Source of the DNA: Aquarana catesbeiana
Lineage: Eukaryota; Chordata; Amphibia; Anura; Ranidae
Reading direction: 5' to 3'
Length of the DNA stretch: 64,000 bases
Assembly (NCBI RefSeq): GCF_042186555.1
Contig: NC_133327.1
Coordinates: 333,027,126-333,091,125, forward strand
Shown: piece after piece, positions 20,505 through 31,959 of the stretch
Layout of the letters: the number at the start of each line of letters is the position of its first letter
How positions within the stretch are numbered: the first letter of the stretch is position 1
Program-made: the position numbers and the translations under genes
Notes under the pieces: model-generated
The model's database searches: none
Seen by the model: only the letters and a program-made list of their open reading frames with translations
What the model was told of the DNA's origin: nothing

Positions 20505-23500
20505 ATGTCTGGAAGGCCAACAAGGAGAGGCAGACAGTCACAGGCCAATAAAAGAGGGCAAGCAGGCTCTGTGTCTAGAGGCAAAAGTGCTGGTCATGGA
20601 CAAGGTGCATCCTCATCGGCACGTGGCCGTGGGACATGCTTGGCCTTTTTTTCGGCAGCTGGCCACGTTGAGCCACAACATGCGGAAGACTTGGTCGAGT
20701 GGATGACCAAGCCGTCCTCATCCTCCTCATCCTCCTCATCCTCTCTCACCCATGCTCAGGGTACTTTGTCTGGCAAAGCAGCTGCCCACGCGGCCTCTTC
20801 CCTCGGCTCAATGGCATCAGTGACTCCTTCCCTAGCCCCACCATGTCCTCTGGAGGAGTCCCTCGAACTGTTTGACCACAGTGTTGGGTACATGCTCCAG
20901 GAGGATGCCCAGCGTTTAAAAGGCTCTGATGATGATACTGAGCTAGATGAAGGCAGTAATGTGAGCACGGATAGAGGGGGTGCCCAAGAAGGACAGCAAT
21001 CTGGCAGTCATGTTCCCCCTGCTGCAGCATACTGCCAGGTTTGCTCCAGTGATGAGGAGGGAGGGGATGATGAGGTCACTGACTCAACGTGGGTGCCTGA
21101 TAGGAGAGAGGAGGAGGAGGCACATCACCTATGAGGCAGGATGCCCTCCAGGGGCAGCACACTGACTGCATCATACCTCAGAGCTCCGCATGTGCAGGGT
21201 GCTGCTGTCTCTGCACGTTATTCCAAAAGTTCTTTGGTGTGGGCCTTTTTTGAGACGAGTGCATCAGATGGCACCGCTGCTATTTGCAACATATGTCTCA
21301 AGCGTATCTCGCGTGGCCAAAACATCTCCCACTTGGGCACCACATGCTTGACCAGACATGTGTTGACCTGCCATGCAGTTGGTTGGCAAGCGCACCTAAA
21401 AGACCCACACCAAAAACAAAGAGGACCTCTCCTTACTCCCCATCAGCTGGGATCTCCAACCCCACTATACCTTCAGTCCTCTCTGAGACCTGCACTGAGA
21501 GGAATGAAGGTGTAGAATTAGGTGTGTCACAGCCAAGTACTTGCAGGCAATCTGCTATCGGTACACTGATGTCAGATTGTACCAGGCAAATTTCCCTGCC
21601 CCAGCTGCTGCACCGCAAAAAGAAGTTCGCTCCCAGCCATCCACATGCCCAGTGGTTGAATGCTAGCTTGGCAAAATTGCTAGCACTTCAACTGCTACCT
21701 TTTCAGTTGGTAGACTCTGCCCCCTTCCGTGAGTTTGTGGAATGTGCGGTTCCTCAGTGGCAGGTTCCCAAACGCCACTTTTTCTCATGGAAGGTGATTC
21801 CGGCTCTCTACCGGCATGTGGAAGGCAATGTCTTGGCCTCGCTGGACAGGGCAGTCAGCGGTAAGGTGCATATTACCGCTGACTCATGGTCCAGCAGGCA
21901 TGGACAGGGACGTTACCTAAGTTTCACGGTGCATTGGGTGACTCTTCTGGCAGCTGGGAAGGATGCAGGACAAGGGGCAGTAGTGTTGGAGGTTGTTCCA
22001 CCACCACGCCTCCAAAATACCACTACTAGTGATTCTGACATACCTCTCTTCACCCCCTCCTCTTCTTCTTCCTCCATGGCCTCTTCCTGTGCTTTGTCCT
22101 CGGAACCAGTGGTGTTCCGTAGGTGTTCAAGGGGCTATGCAAGTACGCAGGCCAAAAGATGCCATGCGGTGCTTGAGCTGGTGTGCTTGGGGGACAGGAG
22201 CCACACTGGGGCAGAGGTTCTGTCAGCTCTGCAGGGGCAGGTTCAGAGGTGATTGATGCCACGCCAACTTAAGGCAGGAATGGTGGTTTGCGACAATGGC
22301 TCCAACCTCCTCTCCGCCCTTCGACAGGGACAAATGACCCATGTGCCCTCTTTGGCTCACGTCCTTAACTTGGTGGTGCAGCGGTTCTTGGGCAGGTACC
22401 CGGGCTTACAGGATGTCCTGAGGCAGGCCAGGAAAGTCTGTGTGCATTTCCACCGGTCGTATAATGCCAGTGCTCAGCTGGCAGACCTCCAAAAGGAATT
22501 TAACCTGCCCAAGAACCGCCTAATCTGTGACATGCCCACCAGGTGGAACTTAACATTGGCCATGCTGCAACGGCTGCACACGCAGCAGAGAGCCATCAAT
22601 GAGTACCTGTGGGACTATGGCACCAGGACAGGGTCAGGGGAGCTTGTTTTTTTTTTCCCACGCCAGTGGGCCATGATCAGGGATGCATGCACTGTCCTGT
22701 CACCATTTGAGGAGGCCACGAGGATGGTGAGCAGTGACAGTGCATGCATCAGTGACACTGTCCCCCTTGTCCACCTGTTGGAGCACACGCTGCGTGGAAT
22801 AATGGACAGGGCACTTGAGGCAGAACAGAGGCAGGAAGAGGAAGACTTCCTTAGCTCTCAAGACCCCCTTTATCCAGACAGTGTTCCTGCGTGCCCGCCG
22901 ATCACACAGGAAGAGGAGGAGGAGGATTGTGTCAGTATGGAGGTGGAGCCTGGCACTCAGCATCAGCAGCAGTCTTTAAGGGATCATTTACAGTCCCAAG
23001 AAACACATGGACTTGTACGTGGCTGGGAGGAGGTGGCTGCGGATCATGTCATCCTTAGTGACCCAGAAGACTCCGGACCGAATGCCTCAGCAAACCTAGG
23101 CTGCATGGACTCCCTGATCCTGCAAAGCCTGCGGAAGGATCCTTGTATTCGTGGTATCAAGGAGAAGGAACAATACTGGCTGGCAACCCTCCTTGATCCA
23201 CGTTACAGGGGTAAGGTTGTGGACCTTATCTTGCCATCACAGAGGGAGCAGAGGATGAAACATCTTCGGGAGGCCTTGCAGAAAGGCCTGTGCAACGCGT
23301 TCCCAGAGACTGGGAGGTTACAAACTTCTGTTTCTGGACGTGTTGCTGAGGCTTCGGTCAGTCAAAGAAGGAGCGGTGGAGAAGGTGGCCATCTGACTCA
23401 TGCGTTCAGACAATTTTTTAGTCCGCAGCCCCAAGGTATGATCGGTTCCAGCAACCATCGCCAGCGTCTGTTTTACATGGTGCAGGAATACCTAGGGGCA

Positions 23501-23780
23501 AGATCTGACTTGGACACCTTTCCCACCGAAAATCCTCTGGGTTACTGGGTCTTAAGGATGGATCACTGGCCAGACCTTGCACAGTATGCAATTGAGCTAC
23601 TGGCCTGTCCTGCATCCATGCGTTCTTTCGGAACGCACATTCAGTGCTGCTGGAGGCTTTGTAACCGATCACAGGGTGTGTCTGTCCACCGTCTCGGTCG
23701 ATCGACTGACCTTCATAAAAGTGAATCAGTCTTGGATCACCACCAGCTACCAAGCACCTGATGCTGATGTAACCGAATAA
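20505..23780 (+). pseudogene. BED-finger hAT transposase, broken by stops and frameshifts
   Basis: This is the DDE transposase of the surrounding element. The N-terminal 200 residues (MSGRPTRRGRQSQ...) are basic and then Ser- and acid-rich. After TGA at 21132-21134 the same frame gives a BED zinc finger: FFETSASDGTAAICNICLKR ... THVLT-type helix with Cx2C and Hx4H spacing (about 21235-21380). Following a frameshift near 21385 comes the RNase-H-like core: KVHITADSWSSRHGQG (first Asp), a stop at 22250-22252, VVCDNGSNLLSAL (second Asp), AHVLNLVVQRF and TRWNLTLAMLQRL. The hAT dimerisation tail begins PLGYWVLRMDHWPDLAQYAIELLACP and, after a one-base shift near 23620, continues SERTFSAAG...RLTFIKVNQSWI. 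The usual Cys before the AH motif is Ser. The family fits frog ZBED-type hATs, and the copy cannot make protein. Confidence 0.85.
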
Positions 23781-25369
23781 TTTTTTTTGAAATGTCAGAT
23801 CCCTTCAAAGACTACCTATGCTGATGCTGAGTGACTATCCTGTTATGCTGAGTAATTATCCTCTTCCTCCTCAATGATCATGCTGATAGCTTGTAAGAAC
23901 ATTTTTGGTTCTGGGCGTCGCCACCAGTGCCTAAGGCCCAATTTTTCAGCCCCTGTTTAACAGGGGCGTGTAATTACAATTTTTGATGCAATTCTTTGCA
24001 GCAGGGCTAGTTCCTGCGCTCCAACTAGAGTATCTGTGAGGGGTTGCAGTGTTGTGGCACCAGCACCAGTGCCTAAGGCCCAATTTTTCAGCCTCTGTTT
24101 AACAGGGGCGTGTAATTACAATTTTTTATGCAATTCTTTGCAGCAGGGCTAGTTCCTGCACTCCAACTAGAGTATCTGTGAGGGGTTGCAGTGTTGTGGC
24201 ACCAGCACCAGTGCCTAAGGCCTAATTTTTCAGCCCCTGTTCAACAGGGACATGTAATTACAATTCTTGATCTAATATTTAACAGCAGGGCCCTGTGAGG
24301 GCTTACAGTGTTGTGGCCACAACAACACCTAAGGCCCAAATTTCTGCTGAGTATATAGGGCAGGCCCCTACTTTCAAACATCCAACTTACAAATGACTCC
24401 TACTTGCAAACGGAAGGAGACAACAGGAAGTGAGATGAAATCTACCCCTAGGAAGGGAAATTCTCTCCTGTAAGAGTTAATATATCGGAAAAACTTTTCT
24501 CCTTTACACTGATTCTTTATCACCAATCCTTGTTTCACTAAAAACCCCAAATTTTCAAAAAACATTTGTCATTGGGACAAAAAGTGAGGTGAAATCTTCT
24601 GAAGAGGAGCACAGACAGCAAAACAAATGTCACAGGGGTGATAACCCTTCCCTATGTTTTCCAAAAAGTTTCAAATAGATTTTTTGGCTGGAGCTAAACA
24701 CGTTAAAAATGTACTAGTTCAAAATTACAAACAGATTCTACTTAACAACAAACCTACAGTCCCTGTCTTGTTTGCACCGCCTGTATACTGCTGTTTAGAG
24801 TATATAGGGCCTGGGGGCCCCACACCTTTCTTTTTTTAATTTGGGTGTGGGATTCCTCTTAATATCCATACAAGACCCAAAGGGCCTGGTAATGGACTGG
24901 GGGGTACCCACGCCGTTTGTCTCACTGATTTTCATCCATATTGCCAGGACCTGACATTACATTAAAGCCGCAAGCAGTTTTAAATGACTTTTATTCCTTT
25001 AAAAATTTAATTTTGTGCAGGGACTGTTCTAAGCAGGGGAAACACGTGCCACTTTACAGGCATACTATAGACACCCCCCAGGTATGATATTTAAAGGAAT
25101 ATTTCACTTTTTTTTTACTTTAAGCATCATTAAAATCACTGCTCCCAAAAAATGGCCGTTTTTAAAACTTTTTTTGCATTGATACTTGTCCCCTGGGGCA
25201 GGACCCGGGTCCCCAAACCCTTTTTAGGACAATACCATGCAAATTAGCCTTTAAAATGAGCACTTTTGATTTCGAACGTTCGAGTCCCATAGACGTCAAT
25301 GGGGTTCTAACGTTCGTGTAAATTTTTGGTCCGTTCGCAGGTTCTGGGGGGGTGTTCGGCTCATCCCTA
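23781..25369 (+). mobile_element. hAT element, 3' region and right terminus
   Basis: After the transposase comes a tandem repeat (23927-24330), a region of about 800 bp with no frame, and then the 3' portion shared with the fold-back derivatives (ACAGGCATACTATAGACACC at about 25057, TAGCCTTTAAAAT near 25241). The right terminus GTGTTCGGCTCATCCCTA ends at 25369 and mirrors the left terminus TAGAGATGAGCTTCG. Confidence 0.7.
23927..24345 (+). repeat. 142-bp tandem repeat in the hAT 3' region
   Basis: Three units start with GTGCCTAAGGCCCAATTTTT at 23927, 24069 and 24211, a period of 142 bp. A shortened, diverged fourth begins near 24327. Each has ACAGGGGCGTGTAATTACAA and GCAGCAGGGCTAGTTCCTG. Confidence 0.85.
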
Positions 25370-25583
25370 CTGGTGATGTCTCTGGTTGCAGAAATTGTGA
25401 ATATCTCCTAAATAGTGCATGTTCAAGAAATATTAATTGTACCTACAGCACAGGTAAGCTTTAGTATAAAATTACCTATAGTTACAAGTGACCAAAAGGT
25501 TTCTACTACTACTTTAAGCAACAGTTTTATTGTTTTTTTTATTTTTTGGAAATTAGGTTGAACCATGTGAATGAATATATATA

Positions 25584-27223
25584 TAGTATCTCACAAAAGT
25601 GAGTACACCCCTCACATTTTTGTAAATATTTTATTATATCTTTTCATGTGACAACACTGAAGAAATGACACTACAATGTAAAGTAGTGAGTGTACAGCTT
25701 GTATAACAGTGTAAATTTGCCGTCCCCTCAAAATAACTCAACACACAGCCATTAATGTCTAAACCGCTGGCAACAAAAGTGAGAACACCCCTAAGTGAAA
25801 ATGTCCAAATTGGGCCCAGTTAGCCATTTTGCCTCCCCGGTGTCATATGACTCATTAGTGTTACAAGATCTCAGGTGTGGATGGGGAGCAGGTGTGTTAA
25901 ATTTGGTGTTATCGTTCTCACTCTCTCATACTTGTCACTGGAAGTTAAACATGGCACCTCATGGCAAAGAACTCTCGAAGGATCTGAAAAAAAATTATTG
26001 TTGCTCTACATAAAGATGGCCTAGGATATAAGAATATTGCCAAGACCCTGAAACTGAGCTGCAGCATGGTGGCCATAACCATACAGTGGTTTAACAGGAC
26101 AGGTTCCATTCAGAACAGGCCTCATCATGGTCGACCAAAGAAGTTAAATGCACATGCTCAGCATCATATCCAGAGATTGTCTTTGGGAAATAGACATATG
26201 AGTGCTGCCAGCATTGCTGCAGAGGTTGAAGGGGTGGGGGGTCAGCCTGTCAGTGCTCAGACCATACATCACACACTGCATCAAATTGGTCTGCATGGCT
26301 GTCGTCCCAGAAGGAAGCCTCTTATAAAGATGATGCACAAGATAGCCTGCAAACAGTTTGCGGAAGACAAGCAGACTAAGGACATGGATTACTGGAACCA
26401 ACCATGTCCTGTGGTCTGATGAGACCAAGATAAACTTATTTGGTTCAGATGGTGTCAAGTGTGTGTGGCGACAATCAGGTGAGGAGTACAAAGCCCAGTG
26501 TGTCTTGCCTACAGTCAAGCATGGTGGTGGGAGTGTCATGGTCTGGGGCTGCATGAGTGCTGCCCGCACTGGAGAGCTACAGTTCATTGAGGGAACCATA
26601 AATGCCAGCATGTACTGTGGCATACTTAAGCAGAGCATGATCCCCTCCCTTTGCAGACTGGGCCGCAGGGCAGTATTCCTACATGATATCAACCCTAAAC
26701 ACACCTCCAAGACAACCGCTGCCTTGATAAAGAAGCTGAGGGTAAAGGTGATGGACTGTCCAAGTATGTCTCCAGACCTAAACCCTATTGAGCATCTGTG
26801 GGGCATCCTCAAATGGAAGGTGGAGGAGCTCAAGGTCTCTAACATCCACCAGCTCTGTGATTTTGTCATGGAGGAGTGGAAGAGGACTCCAGTGGCAACC
26901 TGTGAAGCTCTGGTGAACTCCATGCCCAAAAGGGTTAAGGCAGTGCTGGAAAATAATGATGGCCACACAAAATATTGACACTTTGGGCCCAATTTGGACA
27001 TTTTCATTTAGGGGTGTACTCACTTTTGTTGCCAGCGGTTTAGACATTAATGGCTGTGTGTTGAGTTATTTTTAGGGGACAGCAAATTTACACTGTTATA
27101 CAAGCTGTACCCTCACTACTTTACATTGTAGCAAATTGTCATTTCTTCAGTGTTGTCACATGAAAAGATATAATAAAATATTTACAAAAATGTGAGGGGT
27201 GTACTCACTTTTGTGAAATACTG
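25584..27223 (+). mobile_element. Tc1/mariner element with about 215-bp inverted ends
   Basis: The ends read AGTATCTCACAAAAGTGAGT at the left and ACTCACTTTTGTGAAATACT at the right, with matching inner parts (TTGTTGCCAGCGGTTTAGAC, GACAACACTGAAGAAATGAC). TA dinucleotides flank both ends, as expected for this superfamily. The total is 1.64 kb, the usual size of Tc1 elements. Direct repeats GAGTACACCCCT and GAACACCCCTAAGTGAAAAT lie at the outer and inner ends of the inverted repeat, the layout known for IR/DR-type Tc1 elements. Confidence 0.85.
25951..26978 (+). pseudogene. Tc1-type DDE transposase, two frameshifts
   Basis: Starts MAPHGKELSKDLKK at 25951. A run of eight A (25987-25994) breaks the frame. 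The next frame has the paired helix-turn-helix region ending in a GRPKKL hook (NRTGSIQNRPHHGRPKKLNA). A second shift near 26392 leads to the catalytic domain: WSDETKINLFGSDG (first Asp), KHGGGSVMVWGCMSA, HDINPKHTSK (second Asp kept, though the usual DNDPKH reads DINPKH) and SPDLNPIEHLWGILK (Glu). It ends HTKY with TGA. The length of about 340 residues matches the family. The catalytic triad is present, but the two frameshifts make the copy non-functional. Confidence 0.85.
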
Positions 27224-27229
27224 TATATA

Positions 27230-28310
27230 GGTAACTGTTGTAAGCTCCGTGACAAAGGTATTGTTAGTGGCAACACTTGTCACTGTTACCTCTACTGATC
27301 TCCATGTAAATATGGAGAAAGATAAATAATGGCAAGTGAAATAAAATGCAGTTATTATACTGAATACTATCATTGGAAACATTTTTCATATACAGATACA
27401 TATCAGAATACAGCATTTTTCTTTTTACAATAGTAGTCCTTCAGAATCATAGAGCCATCTGTCTGACTTGTTGGACTTACTAACCGAAAATTTAGCAGGA
27501 GCTCCTTTGATTATAAATACTATTAGAAACTGTTGTGTATGTAATTCCTACCATCTAATTATGTTTATCTGAATTTCTTTCTTGTAAGAAAATGTGAATA
27601 TATCAAATATGTTTGTCATTTAGAACCAGTATGTGATTTAATTTCAAAATTATTTACCTGACACTGTATGGTGGATAGCCTAAGTAAATCTCTCATGTTG
27701 GGCAGATCTTAAAAAAACTTACTCCTGGTTAAAAAAGTATGAGACACTTGTTAGTGTCAGGGGTAACATAACTTTAGGCCTTCCTTCCTTTTTACTAATT
27801 ATCTGACATGATGAAACAACAGCAGATGTCTCTACCTCCTCTGGCTGTTAAGATAAAAAAAACAGTCAAGACAGCCACAAGCTGCCTCTCATTTCATTAT
27901 AATTACTGAGGAATATATACTTGAGAACATTTCCTGGATTACTGGAGGCATGCCATGATTTCATTCTTATCTTGCTCGTGATATTTTAAAGGGAAATTAG
28001 ATTATTTACATGTAATGTTGTTACTGAAAAATTGTACACATTAATTTATTTCTGTAAACAGTCACATGAAATGTTTACAAATGGACAATTACATTTTTTT
28101 AGCTTTTAGATTATGTTGTTTAAGTAAAGTCTACCAATAAAATCACCCAAATATTAGTCAGAAGAGATATGCAGATTGGTCAACAGAACTTGAAACACTC
28201 TATATACCTGAATATGTGAAAGATTGCAAAATTTTTACCCACTCTCTGACATCAAACCACCAAAAGCATAGCAAGACCGATTTAGTGCCATGAAGGGACA
28301 AGGCTTAAAT
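27230..28310. other. AT-rich sequence without a recognised feature
   Basis: About 1.1 kb with no long frame, no repeat family I can name and no clear structured RNA. It may be unique intergenic sequence or old decayed repeats. Confidence 0.4.
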
Positions 28311-29036
28311 GAGCAGCACAATGGCTAAGTGGCTAGCACTTCCGCCTAGCAGCACTAGTGTCTTCGGTTTTGAATCCCAACCATGTCACTACCTCCCTGT
28401 AGTTTGCATGTTCCTGTGCCTGCACGCTTTTCCTCCAGGTACTCCAGCTTCCTGAATAAAGAGAAAACTGTCCGCACACCACCACAGGACTAATGCAAAT
28501 AAAATCATTTATTGTCCTCAAAGTCAGAGAAGCAAAACAGGACAACTGTGTTTCACCCTCAAATCACGTGCATAATCATAATTATGGTTGTGGTTATGAT
28601 TAGGCATGTGATTTGAGTGTGAAATGCATCAACAGTTGTCCTGTTTTGCTTCTCTAATTGTGAGGACAATAAAGTATTTTATTTGCATCAGTCTTGTGGT
28701 GGTGTGCGACCAGTTTTCTCTTCATTCTGAATGTTTGCAGTGGCGAGCCGGGTGGGCACCCATGCTGGATTGCAATCAGGTGCTCACCTGAGGGGTAGAC
28801 ACACCCTCTTTGAAAGACTCCAGCTTCCACCCACACTCCAAAAGACATGCTATTAGGTTAATTTTATCTTATCTTAAATTGGCCCTTGTATGTGAATGTA
28901 TGAATGTGAGTTAGGGATCTTAGATTGTAAGCTCCTTGAGAGCAGGGATTGATGTGAATGTACAATATATATGTAAAGTGACATTCTGTATCTATATATG
29001 TACCTGTAATAAATAAAAAATAAATTAATAAAAAAT
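28311..29036 (+). repeat. tRNA-type frog SINE, split by an insertion
   Basis: The head (28311-28452) reads GGCTAAGTGGCTAGCACTTC and GAATCCCAACCATGTCACTA, recalling tRNA A and B boxes. The body continues after the insertion with ACTCCAAAAGACATGCTATT, TTAGATTGTAAGCTCCTTGA and GAGCAGGGATTGATGTGAAT, then an AATAAA-rich tail. I recognise it as the widespread frog SINE whose tail also occurs at 5420. It is interrupted at 28453-28816. Confidence 0.65.
28453..28816. mobile_element. 364-bp fold-back insertion with 12-bp target duplication
   Basis: Both flanks carry ACTCCAGCTTCC (28441-28452 and 28817-28828), and removing the insert restores the SINE. Inside, CAAATAAAATCATTTATTGT, AGAGAAGCAAAACAGGACAA and CAAATCACGTGCATAATCAT pair with inverted counterparts. 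The centre is near 28585. The arms end in AATAAA on opposite strands. Both arms hold a degraded TTTGAGNGTGAAA segment reminiscent of the hammerhead-like cores elsewhere. Confidence 0.75.
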
Positions 29037-29790
29037 AAAGGGACACTAAACTATGGTTTAAAATATATTATACTGAAGTAAGTAGTATAAATCAAAAAAT
29101 GCCTTCTATTGCTCTCAGCATCTTCCAAATCTCCAAATTCCCTTTTTTTGGTTTCTATGATCTGTCTTTCTGTTAGAAGGTGGCTATGCTTGTGCTCCAT
29201 GGCTCCACTGTATGTATTAATGTAGCCACCCTCTTTCTTGTTCCCAAGATAGACTAGGAATTATGTGTTATAGAATGTGTAGCGTGCATAGAGCAGTGTA
29301 CAATGCCACAACTAGCCTGCACTGCTCGTTCCAAACGAATGAAAGTGAGAGGGAAAAGTGGAGGTTCAAGAGTTCACAGGATGTTACAAGAAAGCAGAAT
29401 AGCACAGTTAGAAAAATTTCATGAAAAATAGACTAGCAGGCCAATAAATTGTCAATGTGAATAGATGTTTTTTTTTTTTTTTTTTGGAGAAGAAGGATAT
29501 CATTCATTGTCACTTTAATATCAACTTGGTTAAAGCACTGTATAAGCCTTGGCCTAAGGTGCAGGGCCCTCCCAATGTACAAATTAACTGATCTGAAAAC
29601 AAGTGCTAGCAGTTCCTGCAATTTACCAGTAAAGTCAGTTTATATGCTTTGGTGTACAAGTCAGGTTCACTTTAAGATCATTGAGACTCTGTGTATGACT
29701 ATTATAAGCATGAGGCACCATAAAGAGCACTTTTTTTAGGGTTATTCATGCTATTACTGTATTACTGTATAGTTGCATTGTGCAACTTTT
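29037..29790. other. no recognised gene; possible short TTAA-type element
   Basis: Begins AAAGGGACACTAAACTATGG and contains CAGGTTCACTTTAAG near 29661-29675, so a degraded non-autonomous DNA element is possible, but I cannot prove its ends. A run of about 19 T lies at 29467-29485. Confidence 0.3.
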
Positions 29791-29795
29791 CTAAT

Positions 29796-31950
29796 TTAGA
29801 TGTTGGAGCGGGAGAAGGCAGAAGGGCAGCATTGAGGGGAAACAATAGAATTTAGACCCCGCCCCCCTCTGACATCACTGGGAATGCCAAAGGGAAGTCC
29901 ATAACTAAGGTCCTCCAGTCCCTTTATTGGTTTTGTTGCCCTTCTCTGGACTCTCTCCAATTCCAGCACATCCTTTCTGAGGACTGGTGCCCAGAACTGG
30001 ACAGCATACTCCAGGTGCGGCCAGGCCAGAGCCTTGTTGAGTGGGAGAATTATTGTTTTATCTCTGTACTTAATCCCCTTTTTAAAGCATGCCAATATTC
30101 TGTTTGCTTTGCTTGCAGCAGCTTGGCATTGCATGCCATTGCTGAGCCTATCATCCACTAGGACACCCAGGTCCTTTTCCATCCTAGATTCCCCCAGAGG
30201 TTTTTCCCCTAGTAAGTAGATTGCATTCATATTTTTGCCACACAAATGTATTATTTTACATTTTTCTACATTAAACCTCATTTGCCATGTAGTTGCGCAC
30301 CCCATTAATTTGTGCAGATCTTCTTGCAAGGTTTCCACATCCTGCGGAAAAGTTATTGCCCTGCTTAGCTTAGTATCGTCCGCAAATACAGAGATTGAGC
30401 TGTTTATGCCATCCTCGAGGTCCTATATCAATAAATTAAATAGGATTGGTCCCAGGACAGAACTCTGGGGGACCCCACTTTCCACCCCGGACCATTCCAA
30501 GCACCCATTGCTCACTACCCTCTGAACTCGCCCCTGTAGCCAGTTTTCAATCCATGTACTCACCCTATGGTCCATGCCAACGGACCTTACTTTGTACAGT
30601 AAATGTTTATGGGGAACTGTATAAAATGCTTTTGCAAAATCCAGATACACCACATCTATGGGCCTTCCTTTATCTAGATGGCTCCTCATAGAAGGTTAAT
30701 AGATTGGTTTGGCAAGAACGATTCTTCATGAATCCATGCTGATTATTGCTAATAATACTGTTGTCATTACTAAAATCTTGTATATAGTTCCTTATCATCC
30801 CCTCCAAGAGCTTGCATACAATTGATGTTAGGCTAACTGGTCTGTAATTCCCAGGGATATATCTTGGCTGTTTTTTAAATATTGGTGCTACATTGGCTTT
30901 TCTCCAATCAGCTGGTACCATTCTAGTCAGTAGACTGTTCGTAAAAAAATAGGAACAATAGTCTGGCAATTACTTGACTGAGTTCCTTAAGGACCCTCAG
31001 ATGCAAGCCATCTGGTCCCAGTGACTTATTAATGTTAAGTTTTTCCAGTCTAATTCTGTCCTCTGCTAGTCTTGAGAGTGCTTCCTGTGACATGTCATGA
31101 GGATAAACATTGCAGTTTTGGTTACGGAAGCCCCCTGATTCCCTCGTGAAGACCGAGGAGAAGAATAAATTCAATACCTTCACCATCTCTCCATCCTTAG
31201 TAACCAGATTCCCTTCATCATTCTTTAGGGGACCAATATGATCTGAGCTCCCTTTCTTACTATTTATATACTAAAGTAATTTCTTGGGATTTTTTTTTAC
31301 TCTCCTCCACTATGTGCCTTTCGTGTTCTATCTTAGCCACCCTGATTGCACCCTTACATTTCTTGTTGCCTTCTTTCTAATGTTGGAATGCTGATGATGA
31401 TCCCTCAGCCTTGTATTTTTTTGAAGGCCTTCTCCTTTGCTTTTATATGCATTTCTACATTGGAGTTAAGTATCCCAGGCCTTTTATTAGCTCTTTCAAA
31501 TTTATTTCCCATTGGGATGCACTAGCTAATGCCCTTATTTATTATGCTCTTAAAGCATACCCATTTTCTGTCCGTGTTCTTTGTTCTTCAGATTTTATCC
31601 CAATTATTATCTTCTAGCAAGGATCGTAGTTTAGCAAAGCGGGCTCTTTTGAAATTCAGTGTCTTTGTATTCTCCTTATGTTTCTTATTTGTGTGATTTA
31701 TACTAAAACTAATTGACCTGTGATTGCTGTTTCCTAAATTGCTCTGTATTTCCACATTCATGATCAGGTCTGTATTGTTGGTATTCAATAGGTCTAGTAA
31801 AGCTTTGTTTCTAGTGCATTTACCATCTGACCCATTAAATTGTTTTGCAAGACATTTGGGAAGTGGCGAGCCTTAGATGAATGTGTGGTTCATTCCACCC
31901 AGTCTATGTCTGGATAATTAAAATCCCCCACTATAATGACACTTCCCATT
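29796..31950 (-). pseudogene. CR1/L2-type LINE, endonuclease and reverse transcriptase remnant
   Basis: Reading the minus strand downwards: an endonuclease piece with SVIIVGDFNYPDIDW (about 31920-31880) and LGNSNHRSISFSI (31745); then SLGPDGLHLRVLKEL, WRKANVAPIFKK and GNYRPVSLTSIVCKLLEGMI of the reverse transcriptase; VYLDFAKAFYTVPHKHLLYK (catalytic Asp); GVPQSSVLGPILFNL; and FADDTKL encoded near 30385-30360. The thumb and tail segments (KDLGVLVDDRLS, LEYAVQFWAPVLRKDVLELE, ERVQRRATKPIKGLEDLSY) finish it. The frame changes several times and stops are frequent, so the copy is dead. The 5' end stops at about 31950, next to another repeat. The motif set fits the CR1/L2 group, not L1. Confidence 0.8.
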
Positions 31951-31959
31951 CTTTCAAAA

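Noticed and set aside
26144..27007. A 287-residue frame on the minus strand
   Set aside because: It is the antisense shadow of the Tc1 transposase and shows no domain of its own.
28311..28400. A functional tRNA gene
   Set aside because: Box A/B-like words are present, but no cloverleaf can be drawn and the segment continues into a SINE body.
28545..28635. A hammerhead in the 364-bp fold-back
   Set aside because: TTTGAGNGTGAAA recalls the core, but there is no stem II and the hexamer is not self-complementary. Treated as resemblance only.
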